Notes under the pieces: model-generated
Told to the model about the DNA's origin: nothing
The model's input: the letters and a program-made list of their open reading frames with translations, nothing else
Databases searched by the model: none
Source of the DNA: Myxococcales bacterium
Lineage (GTDB): Bacteria; Myxococcota_A; Polyangia; Haliangiales; Haliangiaceae
Direction: 5' to 3'
NCBI GenBank assembly: GCA_028287135.1
Contig: JAQBQE010000002.1
Coordinates: forward strand, 1-64,000
Length of the DNA stretch: 64,000 nt
Position numbers and translations under genes: made by a program
Shown: positions 1 to 8,135 of the stretch, piece by piece
Position numbering within the stretch: position 1 is the stretch's first letter
Layout of the letters: every line of letters begins with the position of its first letter

Positions 1-2
1 GC

Positions 3-206
3 GATGTCGGTGCCGTTGAACATGTCGGGAAAACGAGCGAAGCCGATCGACACAACCGGTACGCGATCGCACGGGGCGAGGCGATGGAATGCGGCGCAAT
101 CATCGACGTCGTCCGGCTGGTCGGCGCCGTGCCTGAGTCGGACCTGTCGGCGGGCAAGCAGCTCTTGGTCCGCGTGGTCGGAATGCTGAGCAAGCTCTGC
201 CGATGA
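3..206 (+). CDS. Four-helix-bundle protein (23S rRNA intervening-sequence protein family), C-terminal part
   Basis: The frame starting at base 3 is open from the window edge to a TGA at 204-206 and gives 67 residues. It contains the family-typical stretch GKTSEADRHNRYAIARGEAM, then ECGAIIDVVRLVGAV, and ends VVGMLSKLCR. Proteins of this family are small helical bundles first known from open frames inside intervening sequences of 23S rRNA genes; their molecular role is unclear. Here the gene sits directly against a CACGTG-rich inverted-repeat arm, as in the decayed copy at 62975-63350, so gene and repeats appear to travel together. The start codon lies upstream of the window. Family assignment is by recognition of sequence pattern only. 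Confidence 0.7.
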   Translation, partial: DVGAVEHVGKTSEADRHNRYAIARGEAMECGAIIDVVRLVGAVPESDLSAGKQLLVRVVGMLSKLCR

Positions 207-252
207 TCGTGGACGTGAACGAGCACGTGGCACGTGGACGTGCACGAACGAC

Positions 253-280
253 CTTAACCGAGTGGCATTGGGGCTAGGCT
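253..280 (+). promoter_or_regulatory. Candidate sigma-70-type promoter in the right arm of element copy A
   Basis: CTTAAC (253-258), a 16-bp spacer and TAGGCT (275-280) point outward from the repeat toward the NO reductase gene, whose start is about 25 nt downstream. The -35 lies inside the element and the -10 in its flank. The same geometry recurs at the right end of copy C (63438-63465). Confidence 0.35.
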
Positions 281-305
281 GCCCTGACCATCGCGCGCAT
301 CCGGT

Positions 306-2537
306 GTGATGCGTGCATGGTGGTCTCCGATGCGCCGTTTGTGGATCGGGTTCGTGGTCGTCGTCGTGGTCTCGTTCGCGATCCTCGCGTGGGTCGGCAC
401 GCGGATCTATCAAGAGGCGCCTCCGATCCCTGACCAGGTGATCACCGAGGATGGGCGCGTCGTGTTCGCCCGGGGCGACGTCGCGGCGGGCCAGGACGCG
501 TGGCGAGCTCTCGGAGGAATGGAGCTCGGCTCGATCTGGGGACACGGGTCGTATGTCGCGCCCGACTGGACCGCCGACTGGTTGCACCGCGAGCTGCTCG
601 AGGTGCTCGAGGTGTGGGCGACGAGAGACGGCGCTGCGTCGTACGACGCGCTGGCGCCGGAGCGTCGGGCGGCGCTGCGTGAGCGCCTGCGTGGGCTGTA
701 CCGCGTCAACCGGTTCAACACCGCGACCATGACGCTGACCGTCTCGGCCGACCGCGCTCGCGCGATCGACGCGAACATTGCCTACTACACGACGCTGTTT
801 CGCGACGGCCGCGAAGACTACGCCTTGCCGGCAGGATCGATCGTCGACCCCGCGCGAGCGCGCATGCTGTCCGCCTTCTTCTTCTGGTCCGCTTGGGCAG
901 CGGCGACGCATCGCCCAGGCGACAACCTCACGTACACGAGCAACTGGCCCCACGAGCCGCTGATCGGCAACGTTCCAACGTCCGATGCTCTGGTGTGGAC
1001 CGGTGTCAGCATCCTGCTGCTGCTCGGTGGCATCGGTGCGATGGGCTTCTGGCACGCGGCGCGGCGCAACGAGGGTCCCGCGGAGATTCCGGAACAGGAT
1101 CCTCTCCTCGGCGCGTCGCCGACGAAGTCCCAGCTCGCGACGGTGAAGTACTTCTGGGTGGTCTGTCTGCTCATCGTGCTTCAGATCGTCGCTGGCATCA
1201 TCACGGCGCACTACGGGGTCGAGGGCAGCAGCTTCTACGGCATCCCGCTCGCCAAGATCTTCCCGTACTCGGTGGCGAGGACGTGGCACGTCCAGCTCGG
1301 CATCTTCTGGATCGCGACCGCGTGGCTGGCGGCGGGTCTTGCGATCGCCCCGATGGTCGGCGCGGAGCCGCGAGGTCAGCGTCTCCTGGTCAACGTCCTG
1401 TTCGGCGCACTTCTGGTCGTCGTGCTCGGCTCCCTCGCGGGCGAGCTGCTAGCCGTCTATGGCGTGTTCGACGACGACGGCGTGTGGTGGTTCGGGCACA
1501 GCGGGTACGAGTACATCGACCTCGGTCGGATCTTCCAGCTCGCGCTGATGGTCGGCCTCGCGCTGTGGGTGTTCCTGGTCGGGCGCGCGATGTGGCCGGC
1601 CCTCAAGAAGCGCGACGCACAGCGGCCGCTGCTGATCATGTTGCTGATCTCGACGGTCGCGATCGGTGGCTTCTACTTCGCGGCGCTCGGTGCCGGCCGG
1701 CACACCAATCTCGCGATCGCAGAGTACTGGCGGTGGTGGGTCGTTCACCTGTGGGTCGAGGGCTTCTTCGAGGTGTTCGCGACGGTGATCATCGCGTTCC
1801 TGTTCGTGCGGCTCGGGCTGGTTCGCGCCGCCGTGGCGAGCCGCGCGACGGTGCTTGCTGCGACGATCTTCCTTGCGGGAGGCATCATCGGCACGCTCCA
1901 TCACCTGTACTTCAGCGGGACGCCAACCGCGGTGATCGCGTTCGGTGCCGCGTTCAGTGCGCTCGAGGTCGTGCCGCTGGTGTTCCTTGGCTACGACGCC
2001 TGGGAGAACTGGCGTCATACGAAGTCGACACACTGGATGCGCGGCTATCGCTGGCCGATCTACTTCTTCATCGCGGTCGCGTTCTGGAACCTCGTCGGCG
2101 CCGGTCTGTTCGGCTTCATGATCAATCCGCCGATCGCCCTCTACTACATGCAGGGCCTCAACACGACGCCGGTCCACAGTCACGCTGCGCTGTTCGGGGT
2201 CTACGGCATGCTCGGGATGGGCCTCGTGCTGTTCGTCGTCAAGTCGCTGCGACCGACCCTGGCGTGGCCCGATCGGCTGCTCAAGCTGGCGTTCTGGGGC
2301 ATCAACCTCGGCCTCGGCGCGATGGTGCTGCTCAGCGTGCTCCCGGTCGGGCTGCTGCAGACCTGGGCCGCCGTCGAGACCGGATACTGGTACGCGCGCA
2401 GCGCCGAGTTCCTGCAGTCTCCGCTGATGGATACGTTCCGCTGGCTTCGCGTGATCGGTGACACCGTCTTTGCGCTCGGCGCCTTTGTGTTCGTGGCCGC
2501 GGTGATCCGCATGACCGTGGTGCGCCGCTCGGCGTAG
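306..2537 (+). CDS. norB: Quinol-dependent nitric oxide reductase (qNOR)
   Basis: Single-chain NO reductase that reduces two NO to N2O at a haem b3/FeB centre in the inner membrane, taking electrons from quinol. At 743 residues it has the qNOR length: a first membrane helix (about 13-33), a periplasmic region (about 36-225) fused upstream, then the haem-copper-oxidase-like helical core. Metal and haem ligands are recognisable: H328 in WHVQLG, H481 and E485 in HLWVEG, H532 and H533 in HHLYFSG. The GTG at 306 is followed directly by ATG at 309, and ATG 330 is a further possible start. It stands alone about 100 bp upstream of the cbb3 operon and probably detoxifies or respires NO. An inverted-repeat element with an outward promoter lies immediately upstream. 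Confidence 0.93.
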   Translation: MMRAWWSPMRRLWIGFVVVVVVSFAILAWVGTRIYQEAPPIPDQVITEDGRVVFARGDVAAGQDAWRALGGMELGSIWGHGSYVAPDWTADWLHRELLEVLEVWATRDGAASYDALAPERRAALRERLRGLYRVNRFNTATMTLTVSADRARAIDANIAYYTTLFRDGREDYALPAGSIVDPARARMLSAFFFWSAWAAATHRPGDNLTYTSNWPHEPLIGNVPTSDALVWTGVSILLLLGGIGAMGFWHAARRNEGPAEIPEQDPLLGASPTKSQLATVKYFWVVCLLIVLQIVAGIITAHYGVEGSSFYGIPLAKIFPYSVARTWHVQLGIFWIATAWLAAGLAIAPMVGAEPRGQRLLVNVLFGALLVVVLGSLAGELLAVYGVFDDDGVWWFGHSGYEYIDLGRIFQLALMVGLALWVFLVGRAMWPALKKRDAQRPLLIMLLISTVAIGGFYFAALGAGRHTNLAIAEYWRWWVVHLWVEGFFEVFATVIIAFLFVRLGLVRAAVASRATVLAATIFLAGGIIGTLHHLYFSGTPTAVIAFGAAFSALEVVPLVFLGYDAWENWRHTKSTHWMRGYRWPIYFFIAVAFWNLVGAGLFGFMINPPIALYYMQGLNTTPVHSHAALFGVYGMLGMGLVLFVVKSLRPTLAWPDRLLKLAFWGINLGLGAMVLLSVLPVGLLQTWAAVETGYWYARSAEFLQSPLMDTFRWLRVIGDTVFALGAFVFVAAVIRMTVVRRSA

Positions 2538-2610
2538 CGCAGGCTTTGCGGGTCGACCTCTCACCCGCGCAAGGTGTGCGCGGTCGGGGCCCGCGACATG
2601 CAGATCGGGT

Positions 2611-2626
2611 GGGCACGCCAGTTGCG
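2611..2626 (+). promoter_or_regulatory. Sigma-54 (-24/-12) promoter of the cbb3 operon
   Basis: GGGCACG-CCAG-TTGCG matches the RpoN consensus TGGCACG-N4-TTGCW at all but the first and last positions, with the required GG-N10-GC spacing (2612-2613 and 2624-2625). Transcription would begin near 2636-2638, only a few bases before ATG 2640, which argues against the longer GTG start at 2574. An imperfect dyad (TTGCGGGT at about 2550, ACCCGCGCAA at about 2563) upstream could be an activator site. Confidence 0.6.
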
Positions 2627-2639
2627 AGAGTGGCCGCCG

Positions 2640-4817
2640 ATGCCCAACGAGTCTCTGCGCTACGACGACGCGATCGTCAGAAAGTTCGTGACCGCGACGA
2701 TCGTGTGGGGCGCCGTCGGGATGCTGGTAGGCCTGTGGTGCGCCCTCCAGCTCGCGTTGCCGAGCCTCAACGTCGGCCCCTACTTCACGTTCGGTCGCCT
2801 TCGTCCGCTGCACACGAACGCGGTGATCTTCGCGTTCGCGGGCAATGGCATCTTCGCCGCTGTCTACTACTCGTCGCAGCGCCTGCTCAAGGCTCGGCCT
2901 CTCGCCCGGCTCTCGAGCCTCCACTTCTGGGGCTGGCAGGCGATCATCGTCGCCGCGGCCATCACCCTGCCGCTCGGGTTCACCCAGGGCAAGGAGTACG
3001 CCGAGCTCGAGTGGCCCATCGATATCGCGATCGCGATCATCTGGGTCACGTTCGGCGTGAACTTCTTCGCGATGGTGCGCAACCGGCGCGAGAAGCACCT
3101 CTACGTCGCGCTGTGGTTCTACATCGCGACGATCGTCACGGTCGCGATCCTCCACATCTTCAACAACCTCGTGGTCCCGGCGGGACTGTTCAAGAGCTAC
3201 TCGATCTACGCGGGCGTCGAGGACGCGTTCATGCAGTGGTGGTACGGCCACAACGCGGTCGCGTTCATCCTGACGACGCCGTTCCTCGGCCTCATGTACT
3301 ACTTCCTGCCGAAGGCGGCGGAGCGGCCGGTGTTCAGCTACCGGCTGTCGATCCTTCACTTCTGGTCGCTGGTGTTCATCTACATCTGGGCCGGCCCGCA
3401 TCACCTCCACTACACGGCGTTGCCCCAGTGGGCGGCGACCCTCGGCATGATCTTCAGCGTAATGCTGTGGATGCCGTCATGGGGCGGCATGATCAACGGC
3501 CTGCTCACGCTGCGCGGCGCGTGGAACAAGGTCGCCGAGGATCCCGTCCTCAAGTTCTTCGTCGTCGCCATCACGTTCTACGGCATGGCCACCTTCGAGG
3601 GCCCGATGCTCTCGATCAAGAGCGTCAACGCGCTCTCGCACTACACCGACTGGAACATCGCCCACGTCCACGGCGGCGCTCTCGGCTGGGTCGGTTTCAT
3701 GGTGTTCGGGATGATCTACTGGCTCGTCCCGCGCCTGTACCAGACGACCCTGCACTCGAAGAAGCTCGCGACCACGCACTTCTGGGTCGCGACGATCGGC
3801 ATCGTGCTCTACGTCGTCTCGATGTGGGCGGCCGGGATCACGCAGGGCCTGATGTGGCGCGCCTTCGACGAGACCGGACGGCTCCAGTATCCCGACTTTC
3901 TGCAGACCGTGACGCGGCTCGTGCCGATGTACTGGGTCCGTGCGCTCGGCGGCTCGCTCTACATCGCGGGGCTTCTGATCGGCGCGTACAACATCTTCAA
4001 GACCTGGCAGTCGCGCCCGAACGTGTACGCCGACATCGAGGTCGAAGCACCGCCGATGGTCCGCGACGCGCGTGTGATGGCCAGGGAAGCGCGCGTGCTC
4101 GAGCGAGCCGCGCATGCGCCGGAGCACTGGCACCGCCGCTGGGAGGGGCTGCCTGCGCTGTTCACGACCCTGACGGTCCTCGCCGTGCTCGTCGCCTCGG
4201 CCTTCGAGATCGTCCCGACCTTTCTGATCGCCGACAACGTGCCGCGGATCAAGACGGTCAAGCCGTACACGCCCCTCGAGCTCTACGGTCGCGATATCTA
4301 CCTCGCCGAGGGTTGTTACAACTGCCACTCGCAGATGGTCCGTCCCTTCATCGACGAAACCGTTCGCTACGGCCAGAACGGTCAGCCGGCGGAGTACTCG
4401 AAGGCCGGCGAGTTCGTCTACGACCATCCTCATCAGTGGGGCAGCAAGCGGACCGGGCCTGACCTCGCGCGCGAGGGCGGTCGGCGTGACGAGCTATGGC
4501 ACCTCCGTCACTTCGAGAATCCGCGTGCCACGTCGCCGGGCTCGGTGATGCCGGCGTACCCGCACCTGCTCGAGGACACGATCGCATGGAACGTGATCCA
4601 GGACCGCGTCGACGCGATGGCGATGCTCAACGTCCCCTATGACGCTCGTGCACTGGCGAGCGCCGAGGACATGGCTCGCGAGCAGGCGAGGGCGGTCGCT
4701 GCACGCTTGGTCGCGCAGGGTGGTCCCGACATCGCCGACAAGGACGTGATCGCCTTGATCGCCTACATGCAGCGACTCGGCGTCGATATCCGCCTGTCGC
4801 AAGGAGGTACCCGATGA
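2640..4817 (+). CDS. ccoNO: cbb3-type cytochrome c oxidase, fused subunits I and II (CcoN-CcoO)
   Basis: Terminal oxidase reducing O2 to water with high affinity. Residues 1-460 or so are the CcoN core, with haem and copper histidines in HTNAVIFAF, WYGHNAV, AGPHHLHYTALP and HVHGGALGW. A linker leads to a membrane anchor (about 505-530) and the CcoO cytochrome c domain with its haem site CYNCHSQMVRP (C559, C562, H563) and a probable Met ligand in SVMPAYP. CcoN and CcoO are usually separate, but fusions are known in several bacteria. ATG 2640 is chosen because the sigma-54 promoter would start transcription just before it. The stop overlaps ccoQ by 4 bp (ATGA). Confidence 0.93.
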   Translation: MPNESLRYDDAIVRKFVTATIVWGAVGMLVGLWCALQLALPSLNVGPYFTFGRLRPLHTNAVIFAFAGNGIFAAVYYSSQRLLKARPLARLSSLHFWGWQAIIVAAAITLPLGFTQGKEYAELEWPIDIAIAIIWVTFGVNFFAMVRNRREKHLYVALWFYIATIVTVAILHIFNNLVVPAGLFKSYSIYAGVEDAFMQWWYGHNAVAFILTTPFLGLMYYFLPKAAERPVFSYRLSILHFWSLVFIYIWAGPHHLHYTALPQWAATLGMIFSVMLWMPSWGGMINGLLTLRGAWNKVAEDPVLKFFVVAITFYGMATFEGPMLSIKSVNALSHYTDWNIAHVHGGALGWVGFMVFGMIYWLVPRLYQTTLHSKKLATTHFWVATIGIVLYVVSMWAAGITQGLMWRAFDETGRLQYPDFLQTVTRLVPMYWVRALGGSLYIAGLLIGAYNIFKTWQSRPNVYADIEVEAPPMVRDARVMAREARVLERAAHAPEHWHRRWEGLPALFTTLTVLAVLVASAFEIVPTFLIADNVPRIKTVKPYTPLELYGRDIYLAEGCYNCHSQMVRPFIDETVRYGQNGQPAEYSKAGEFVYDHPHQWGSKRTGPDLAREGGRRDELWHLRHFENPRATSPGSVMPAYPHLLEDTIAWNVIQDRVDAMAMLNVPYDARALASAEDMAREQARAVAARLVAQGGPDIADKDVIALIAYMQRLGVDIRLSQGGTR

Positions 4818-5005
4818 TCCGTCTGTCCGAGCTGGTCTCCGCGTTGACGCCCGCGCAGTACGCAGAGCTTGCGCTCGTGCTGTTCGTGCTGGTGTTCATC
4901 GGTGTCGCGATCCGTCATGGCGGCAAGCGCCGCGCCATCGAGCACGCGTCGTGTGCGCAGTTGCCGCTCGCCGATGATGCGTGCCCGCGCGGAGGTCTGT
5001 CATGA
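4814..5005 (+). CDS. ccoQ: cbb3 oxidase small subunit CcoQ-like
   Basis: A 63-residue protein with one membrane helix (about 18-34, ELALVLFVLVFIGVAI) followed by basic residues, in the CcoQ position between ccoO and ccoP. CcoQ stabilises the oxidase complex. A strong ribosome site (AAGGAGG, 4801-4807) lies before the ATG, and the gene overlaps both neighbours by 4 bp. The sequence is too short for identification by residues alone, so the call rests on size, helix and place. Confidence 0.8.
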   Translation: MIRLSELVSALTPAQYAELALVLFVLVFIGVAIRHGGKRRAIEHASCAQLPLADDACPRGGLS

Positions 5006-5595
5006 ACACGCCCGGCGCGGATCTCGAGACAGGCGCGCGGGTGCTGCCGCACGACTACGACGGCATCCGCGAGTACGACAATCCGATGCCCGGCTGGTGG
5101 AAGTCGATCTTCATCGGCTCGGTCATGTTCGCGGGGTTCTATGGTCTGTACTTCCACCTCATGGACTGGGGGCACACGGACGCCCAGGCGTACCGGCTGG
5201 AGCTCGCGGACTACGACAGCAAGAAGGAGGTGCGAGCACGTGCCGAGGCGGCGAACGTCTCGGAGAATGCGCTCGCGAGCGGCGCGCGGGATCCGAGGAT
5301 GCTCGAGCACGGTGCTGCGGTGTTCAAGACCAAGTGCGTCACCTGTCACGCCGACGACGGCCGTGGGTTGATCGGGCCGAACCTGACGGATCTCCGTCAG
5401 CTTCACGGCGCGACGCGGATGGATCTGTACGCGACGATCACGAACGGCGTCCCGGGGACCGCGATGCTCGCATGGGGCGAGCAGCTCCCGCAGACCGACA
5501 TCCTCGCTGTTGCGGCGTTCGTCACGACGCTGCGTGGTCAGAACATCGCAGGCAAGGCACCCGAAGGCGTCGCCGTGGAGCGCTTCGCGCCATGA
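5002..5595 (+). CDS. ccoP: cbb3 oxidase cytochrome c subunit CcoP, monohaem form
   Basis: Membrane-anchored cytochrome c that feeds electrons to the oxidase. The 197-residue protein begins with the CcoP-like YDGIREYDNPMPGWW segment and one membrane helix (about 34-52), then a single cytochrome c domain with CVTCH (C112, C115, H116) and a likely Met ligand in GTAML. Classical CcoP carries two CXXCH haems; only one exists here. ATG 5002 has GGAGG (4991-4995) in front and overlaps the ccoQ stop. The upstream in-frame GTG at 4981 lies inside ccoQ and is less likely. Confidence 0.9.
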   Translation: MNTPGADLETGARVLPHDYDGIREYDNPMPGWWKSIFIGSVMFAGFYGLYFHLMDWGHTDAQAYRLELADYDSKKEVRARAEAANVSENALASGARDPRMLEHGAAVFKTKCVTCHADDGRGLIGPNLTDLRQLHGATRMDLYATITNGVPGTAMLAWGEQLPQTDILAVAAFVTTLRGQNIAGKAPEGVAVERFAP

Positions 5596-5602
5596 GGCTC
5601 GC

Positions 5603-6997
5603 ATGACGCCACCTCTTGCGACCGAGCGCGTGCTGTCCACCCTGAATCAGGATGGCTCGCGCCACTGGATCCATCCCCGCCTCGCGCAGGGACGGTTTCT
5701 GCGCGGACGCAAGATCGTCGGCTATGCGCTGATCGCGATGTTTCTCGCCCTTCCGTTCGTCCACATCGGGGGCCGTCCGGCGCTGCTGCTCGATGTGCTG
5801 ACCCAGGAGCTCAGCGTGTTCGGCGCGGTGTTCAAGGCCAGCGACGGTGTCCTGTTGATGCTGCTCGGCCTGACGATCGTCGTCGCCGTGTTCCTGGTCA
5901 CCGCACTGTTCGGCCGTGTGTGGTGCGGGTGGGGCTGTCCGCAGACGGTCTACCTCGAGCATGTGTTTCGACCGATCGAGCGCTGGCTCGAAGGGTCACC
6001 ATCGCAGCGTCGCAAGCTCGATGCGAGCTCCCGGCCCCATGGCCGCCGCGTGCTCAAGTGGGTGATCTACGCGGCGCTGTCGTTCGTGCTGTCGAACGTG
6101 TTCCTCGCGTACTTCGTCGGCGTCGACCGCCTCGCGCTGTGGGTGCTGCACTCCCCGCTGCAGCACCCGGGCGGCTTCATGGTGGTCGCCGGGGTCGCGG
6201 CGCTGATGCTGTTCGACTTCGGATACTTTCGCGAGCAGACCTGCATCGTTGCGTGCCCATACGGACGGTTGCAGTCGGTGCTGCTCGACCGTCAATCGTT
6301 GATCATCGGCTACGACCAGCGACGCGGCGAGCCGCGCGCCAAGCCGAAGAAGCACCTGCCGGTGATCGGCGAGCGTGGCGACTGCATCGATTGCAGCGCG
6401 TGCGTCGCGGTGTGCCCCACCGGGATCGATATCCGCGAGGGCCTGCAGATGGAGTGCATCGGCTGCGCGCAGTGCATCGATGCCTGCGACGCGGTGATGG
6501 ATCGGGTCGGCAAGCCGCGGAACCTGATCGGGTACACGTCGCAGGACGAGCTGGCAGGCAAGCCACGACGTCTGCTCCGCGCGCGCACGATCATCTATCC
6601 CGTGCTGCTCGCGGCGATCGCGGGGCTGTTCGTGTGGTCACTCGGAGGGCGGGTGACGAGCAACGTGCTCGTCGAGCGCAGCCAGGGCCCGAGCTTCGTC
6701 GAGCTCCCGGACGGTACGATCTCGGCCCAGGCGCGGATCCGGATCGCCAACGACACCGATGGTGACCGCAGCTATGTCGTCGATCTGTCGCGCGCCCCGG
6801 ATGCGAAGCTGCGCACGCCGCAGCTCACCTGGCAGCTCCACCCCGGGAAGTCGCTCTCGATCCCGCTGTTCGTCGATGTGCCGAGGGCGTCGTTTGTCCT
6901 CGGGAAGCGCACGATCCACCTCCGGATCCAGGACGACCTTGGCTTCGCACGCGTCCTCGTGGTCACGCTGCTCGGCCCCGAAGGAAGTGCCCGTTGA
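5603..6997 (+). CDS. ccoG: Cytochrome c oxidase accessory protein CcoG (polyferredoxin, RdxA/FixG family)
   Basis: Membrane iron-sulfur protein implicated in copper reduction during cbb3 assembly. The 464-residue protein has membrane helices, the family signature CGWGCPQTVYLEHVFRP, a CIVACPYGR motif, and two ferredoxin-type clusters (CIDCSACVAVCP and CIGCAQCIDACD). A C-terminal Ig-like periplasmic domain (about 360-464, FixG C-terminal type) follows a last helix. ATG 5603 lies 7 bp after the ccoP stop, and the TGA stop overlaps the TTG start of ccoH. Confidence 0.93.
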   Translation: MTPPLATERVLSTLNQDGSRHWIHPRLAQGRFLRGRKIVGYALIAMFLALPFVHIGGRPALLLDVLTQELSVFGAVFKASDGVLLMLLGLTIVVAVFLVTALFGRVWCGWGCPQTVYLEHVFRPIERWLEGSPSQRRKLDASSRPHGRRVLKWVIYAALSFVLSNVFLAYFVGVDRLALWVLHSPLQHPGGFMVVAGVAALMLFDFGYFREQTCIVACPYGRLQSVLLDRQSLIIGYDQRRGEPRAKPKKHLPVIGERGDCIDCSACVAVCPTGIDIREGLQMECIGCAQCIDACDAVMDRVGKPRNLIGYTSQDELAGKPRRLLRARTIIYPVLLAAIAGLFVWSLGGRVTSNVLVERSQGPSFVELPDGTISAQARIRIANDTDGDRSYVVDLSRAPDAKLRTPQLTWQLHPGKSLSIPLFVDVPRASFVLGKRTIHLRIQDDLGFARVLVVTLLGPEGSAR

Positions 6998-7446
6998 AGG
7001 CTGCAACGAAGTGGACCGCGGCGATCGTCGGGTTGCTCGGGGGCAACGTCCTCGCCATGGTGGCGCTCGCGGTCAGCGCGCAGCACGGCACCGCGCAAGT
7101 GATCCCCGGCTACTACCAGAAGGCCGTGCACTACGACGACGCGCTCGATGAAGCGGCGCGCAGCAGCGCGCTCGGATGGTCCGCCGAGGTCTCGGTGGTC
7201 GCAGGGACGGTCGAGGTCCGCGTCCGCGATCGCGCGGGCGCGATGCTCACAGGTGCACGCGTGCACGTCGGTGGCTACCAGCGGTCGCGAGCGGCCGACC
7301 GCTTCGAGCTCGAGCTGGTTGCCGCCGGCGATGGCGTTTATCGCGGTGTGCTGCACGGCAGCCGACTCGGATGGCACGATCTGACGATCGCGGTCGAGCA
7401 CGGAGGCCGCCACTTCACCGAACGCGCGACGACGGAGGCTCGATGA
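6994..7446 (+). CDS. ccoH: cbb3 assembly protein CcoH/FixH
   Basis: Membrane-anchored accessory protein needed for cbb3 oxidase maturation. The 150 residues comprise an N-terminal helix (about 8-27), then a periplasmic FixH-type domain beginning with the characteristic PGYYQKAVHYDD segment. A TTG start at 6994 is inferred from the overlapping ccoG stop and AAGGAAG at 6981. It sits between ccoG and the SafE-like gene, the standard order for cbb3 accessory genes. Confidence 0.85.
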   Translation: MKAATKWTAAIVGLLGGNVLAMVALAVSAQHGTAQVIPGYYQKAVHYDDALDEAARSSALGWSAEVSVVAGTVEVRVRDRAGAMLTGARVHVGGYQRSRAADRFELELVAAGDGVYRGVLHGSRLGWHDLTIAVEHGGRHFTERATTEAR

Positions 7447-8135
7447 TCGCGCTCCTCCCAGGCATCCTGGTCGCGAGCCTCGTAGGTAGTGTGCACTGCA
7501 TCGCGATGTGCGGGCCGCTCGTCGGTCTGCACGGGACCGGGCGCACGCTACGGCTGGCGCTCGTCCACGCCCTCGGCCGCCTGACGACGTACGTCAGCCT
7601 CGGTGTCGCCGCGGGCCTCGTCGGAGGCGCGCTCGACATCGCAGGCCGGCTCGGCCAGGTCCAGCACGTCGCTGCGATCGTCGCTGGCGTCGTGATCGTC
7701 GGCTGGGGGCTCTACACGATCGCCGTCGCGCTGGGCTGGCGGCACGAAGCCCACCTCCAGGCGGTGCTGTTCCGGCGCGGGCTCGTCCAGCTCCGTGCGC
7801 GCCGTCCCGCGACACGGGCGTGGCTCGTCGGAGTGCTGACCGGCCTCCTGCCTTGCGGCTGGCTGTGGGCGTTCGTCGTCTCGGCGGCGGGAACCGGCAG
7901 CCCGGTCGGCGGCGGTGTGGTGATGGCGGTGTTCTGGCTGGGGACGGTCCCGGCGATGACCGGCGTGCTGACCGCCGGCAGGCCCGTGATCGGCTGGCTG
8001 CAGCGGCGCCTGCCGATCGTCACCGCGCTGGTGCTGATCTCGCTCGGTCTCGGCACGCTCGCCTGGCGATGGTCCGATGCCGGTGTGCAGGGCGTCGCTC
8101 GCCCGTCGTGTCATGACACGGCAGGTGGACGATGA
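7443..8135 (+). CDS. Sulfite exporter TauE/SafE-family membrane protein of the cco operon
   Basis: Polytopic membrane protein of 230 residues. The N-terminus has GSVHCIAMCGPLVGLHGTG, and a second segment is GLLPCGWLWAFVVSAAGTG; paired Cys/His motifs of this kind mark the SafE-like proteins that accompany ccoGHIS. Such proteins (for example in Rhodobacter) are linked to copper supply for cbb3 assembly, but a substrate cannot be shown from sequence. It starts at ATG 7443 with a 4-bp overlap with ccoH, and its stop overlaps ccoI by 4 bp. Confidence 0.85.
   Translation: MIALLPGILVASLVGSVHCIAMCGPLVGLHGTGRTLRLALVHALGRLTTYVSLGVAAGLVGGALDIAGRLGQVQHVAAIVAGVVIVGWGLYTIAVALGWRHEAHLQAVLFRRGLVQLRARRPATRAWLVGVLTGLLPCGWLWAFVVSAAGTGSPVGGGVVMAVFWLGTVPAMTGVLTAGRPVIGWLQRRLPIVTALVLISLGLGTLAWRWSDAGVQGVARPSCHDTAGGR

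Larger units (their letters stand above)
1..281 (+). mobile_element. Inverted-repeat element, copy A (left part outside window)
   Basis: This is the right part of the repeat family also seen at 30528-30654 and 62900-63466. The right arm (about 207-270) has CACGTG-rich sequence followed by a stretch ending GTGGCATTG, nearly identical to copy B over its last 35 bases. Interior to the arm lies the end of an FHB protein gene (3-206). The element terminus GCATTG ends at about 270. The flank GGGCTAGGCTG would be one copy of a target duplication, but the other copy lies outside the window. Confidence 0.6.

Noticed and set aside
209-240. Sigma-54 promoter in the TGGCACG units of the element arms
   Set aside because: No GC dinucleotide occurs at the required 10-bp distance from the GG, so the -12 element is missing.
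1449-3410. A 653-codon open frame on the reverse strand across the NO reductase and ccoNO genes
   Set aside because: Highly charged, low-complexity translation caused by third-position GC bias opposite two well-identified membrane enzymes; no domain is visible.
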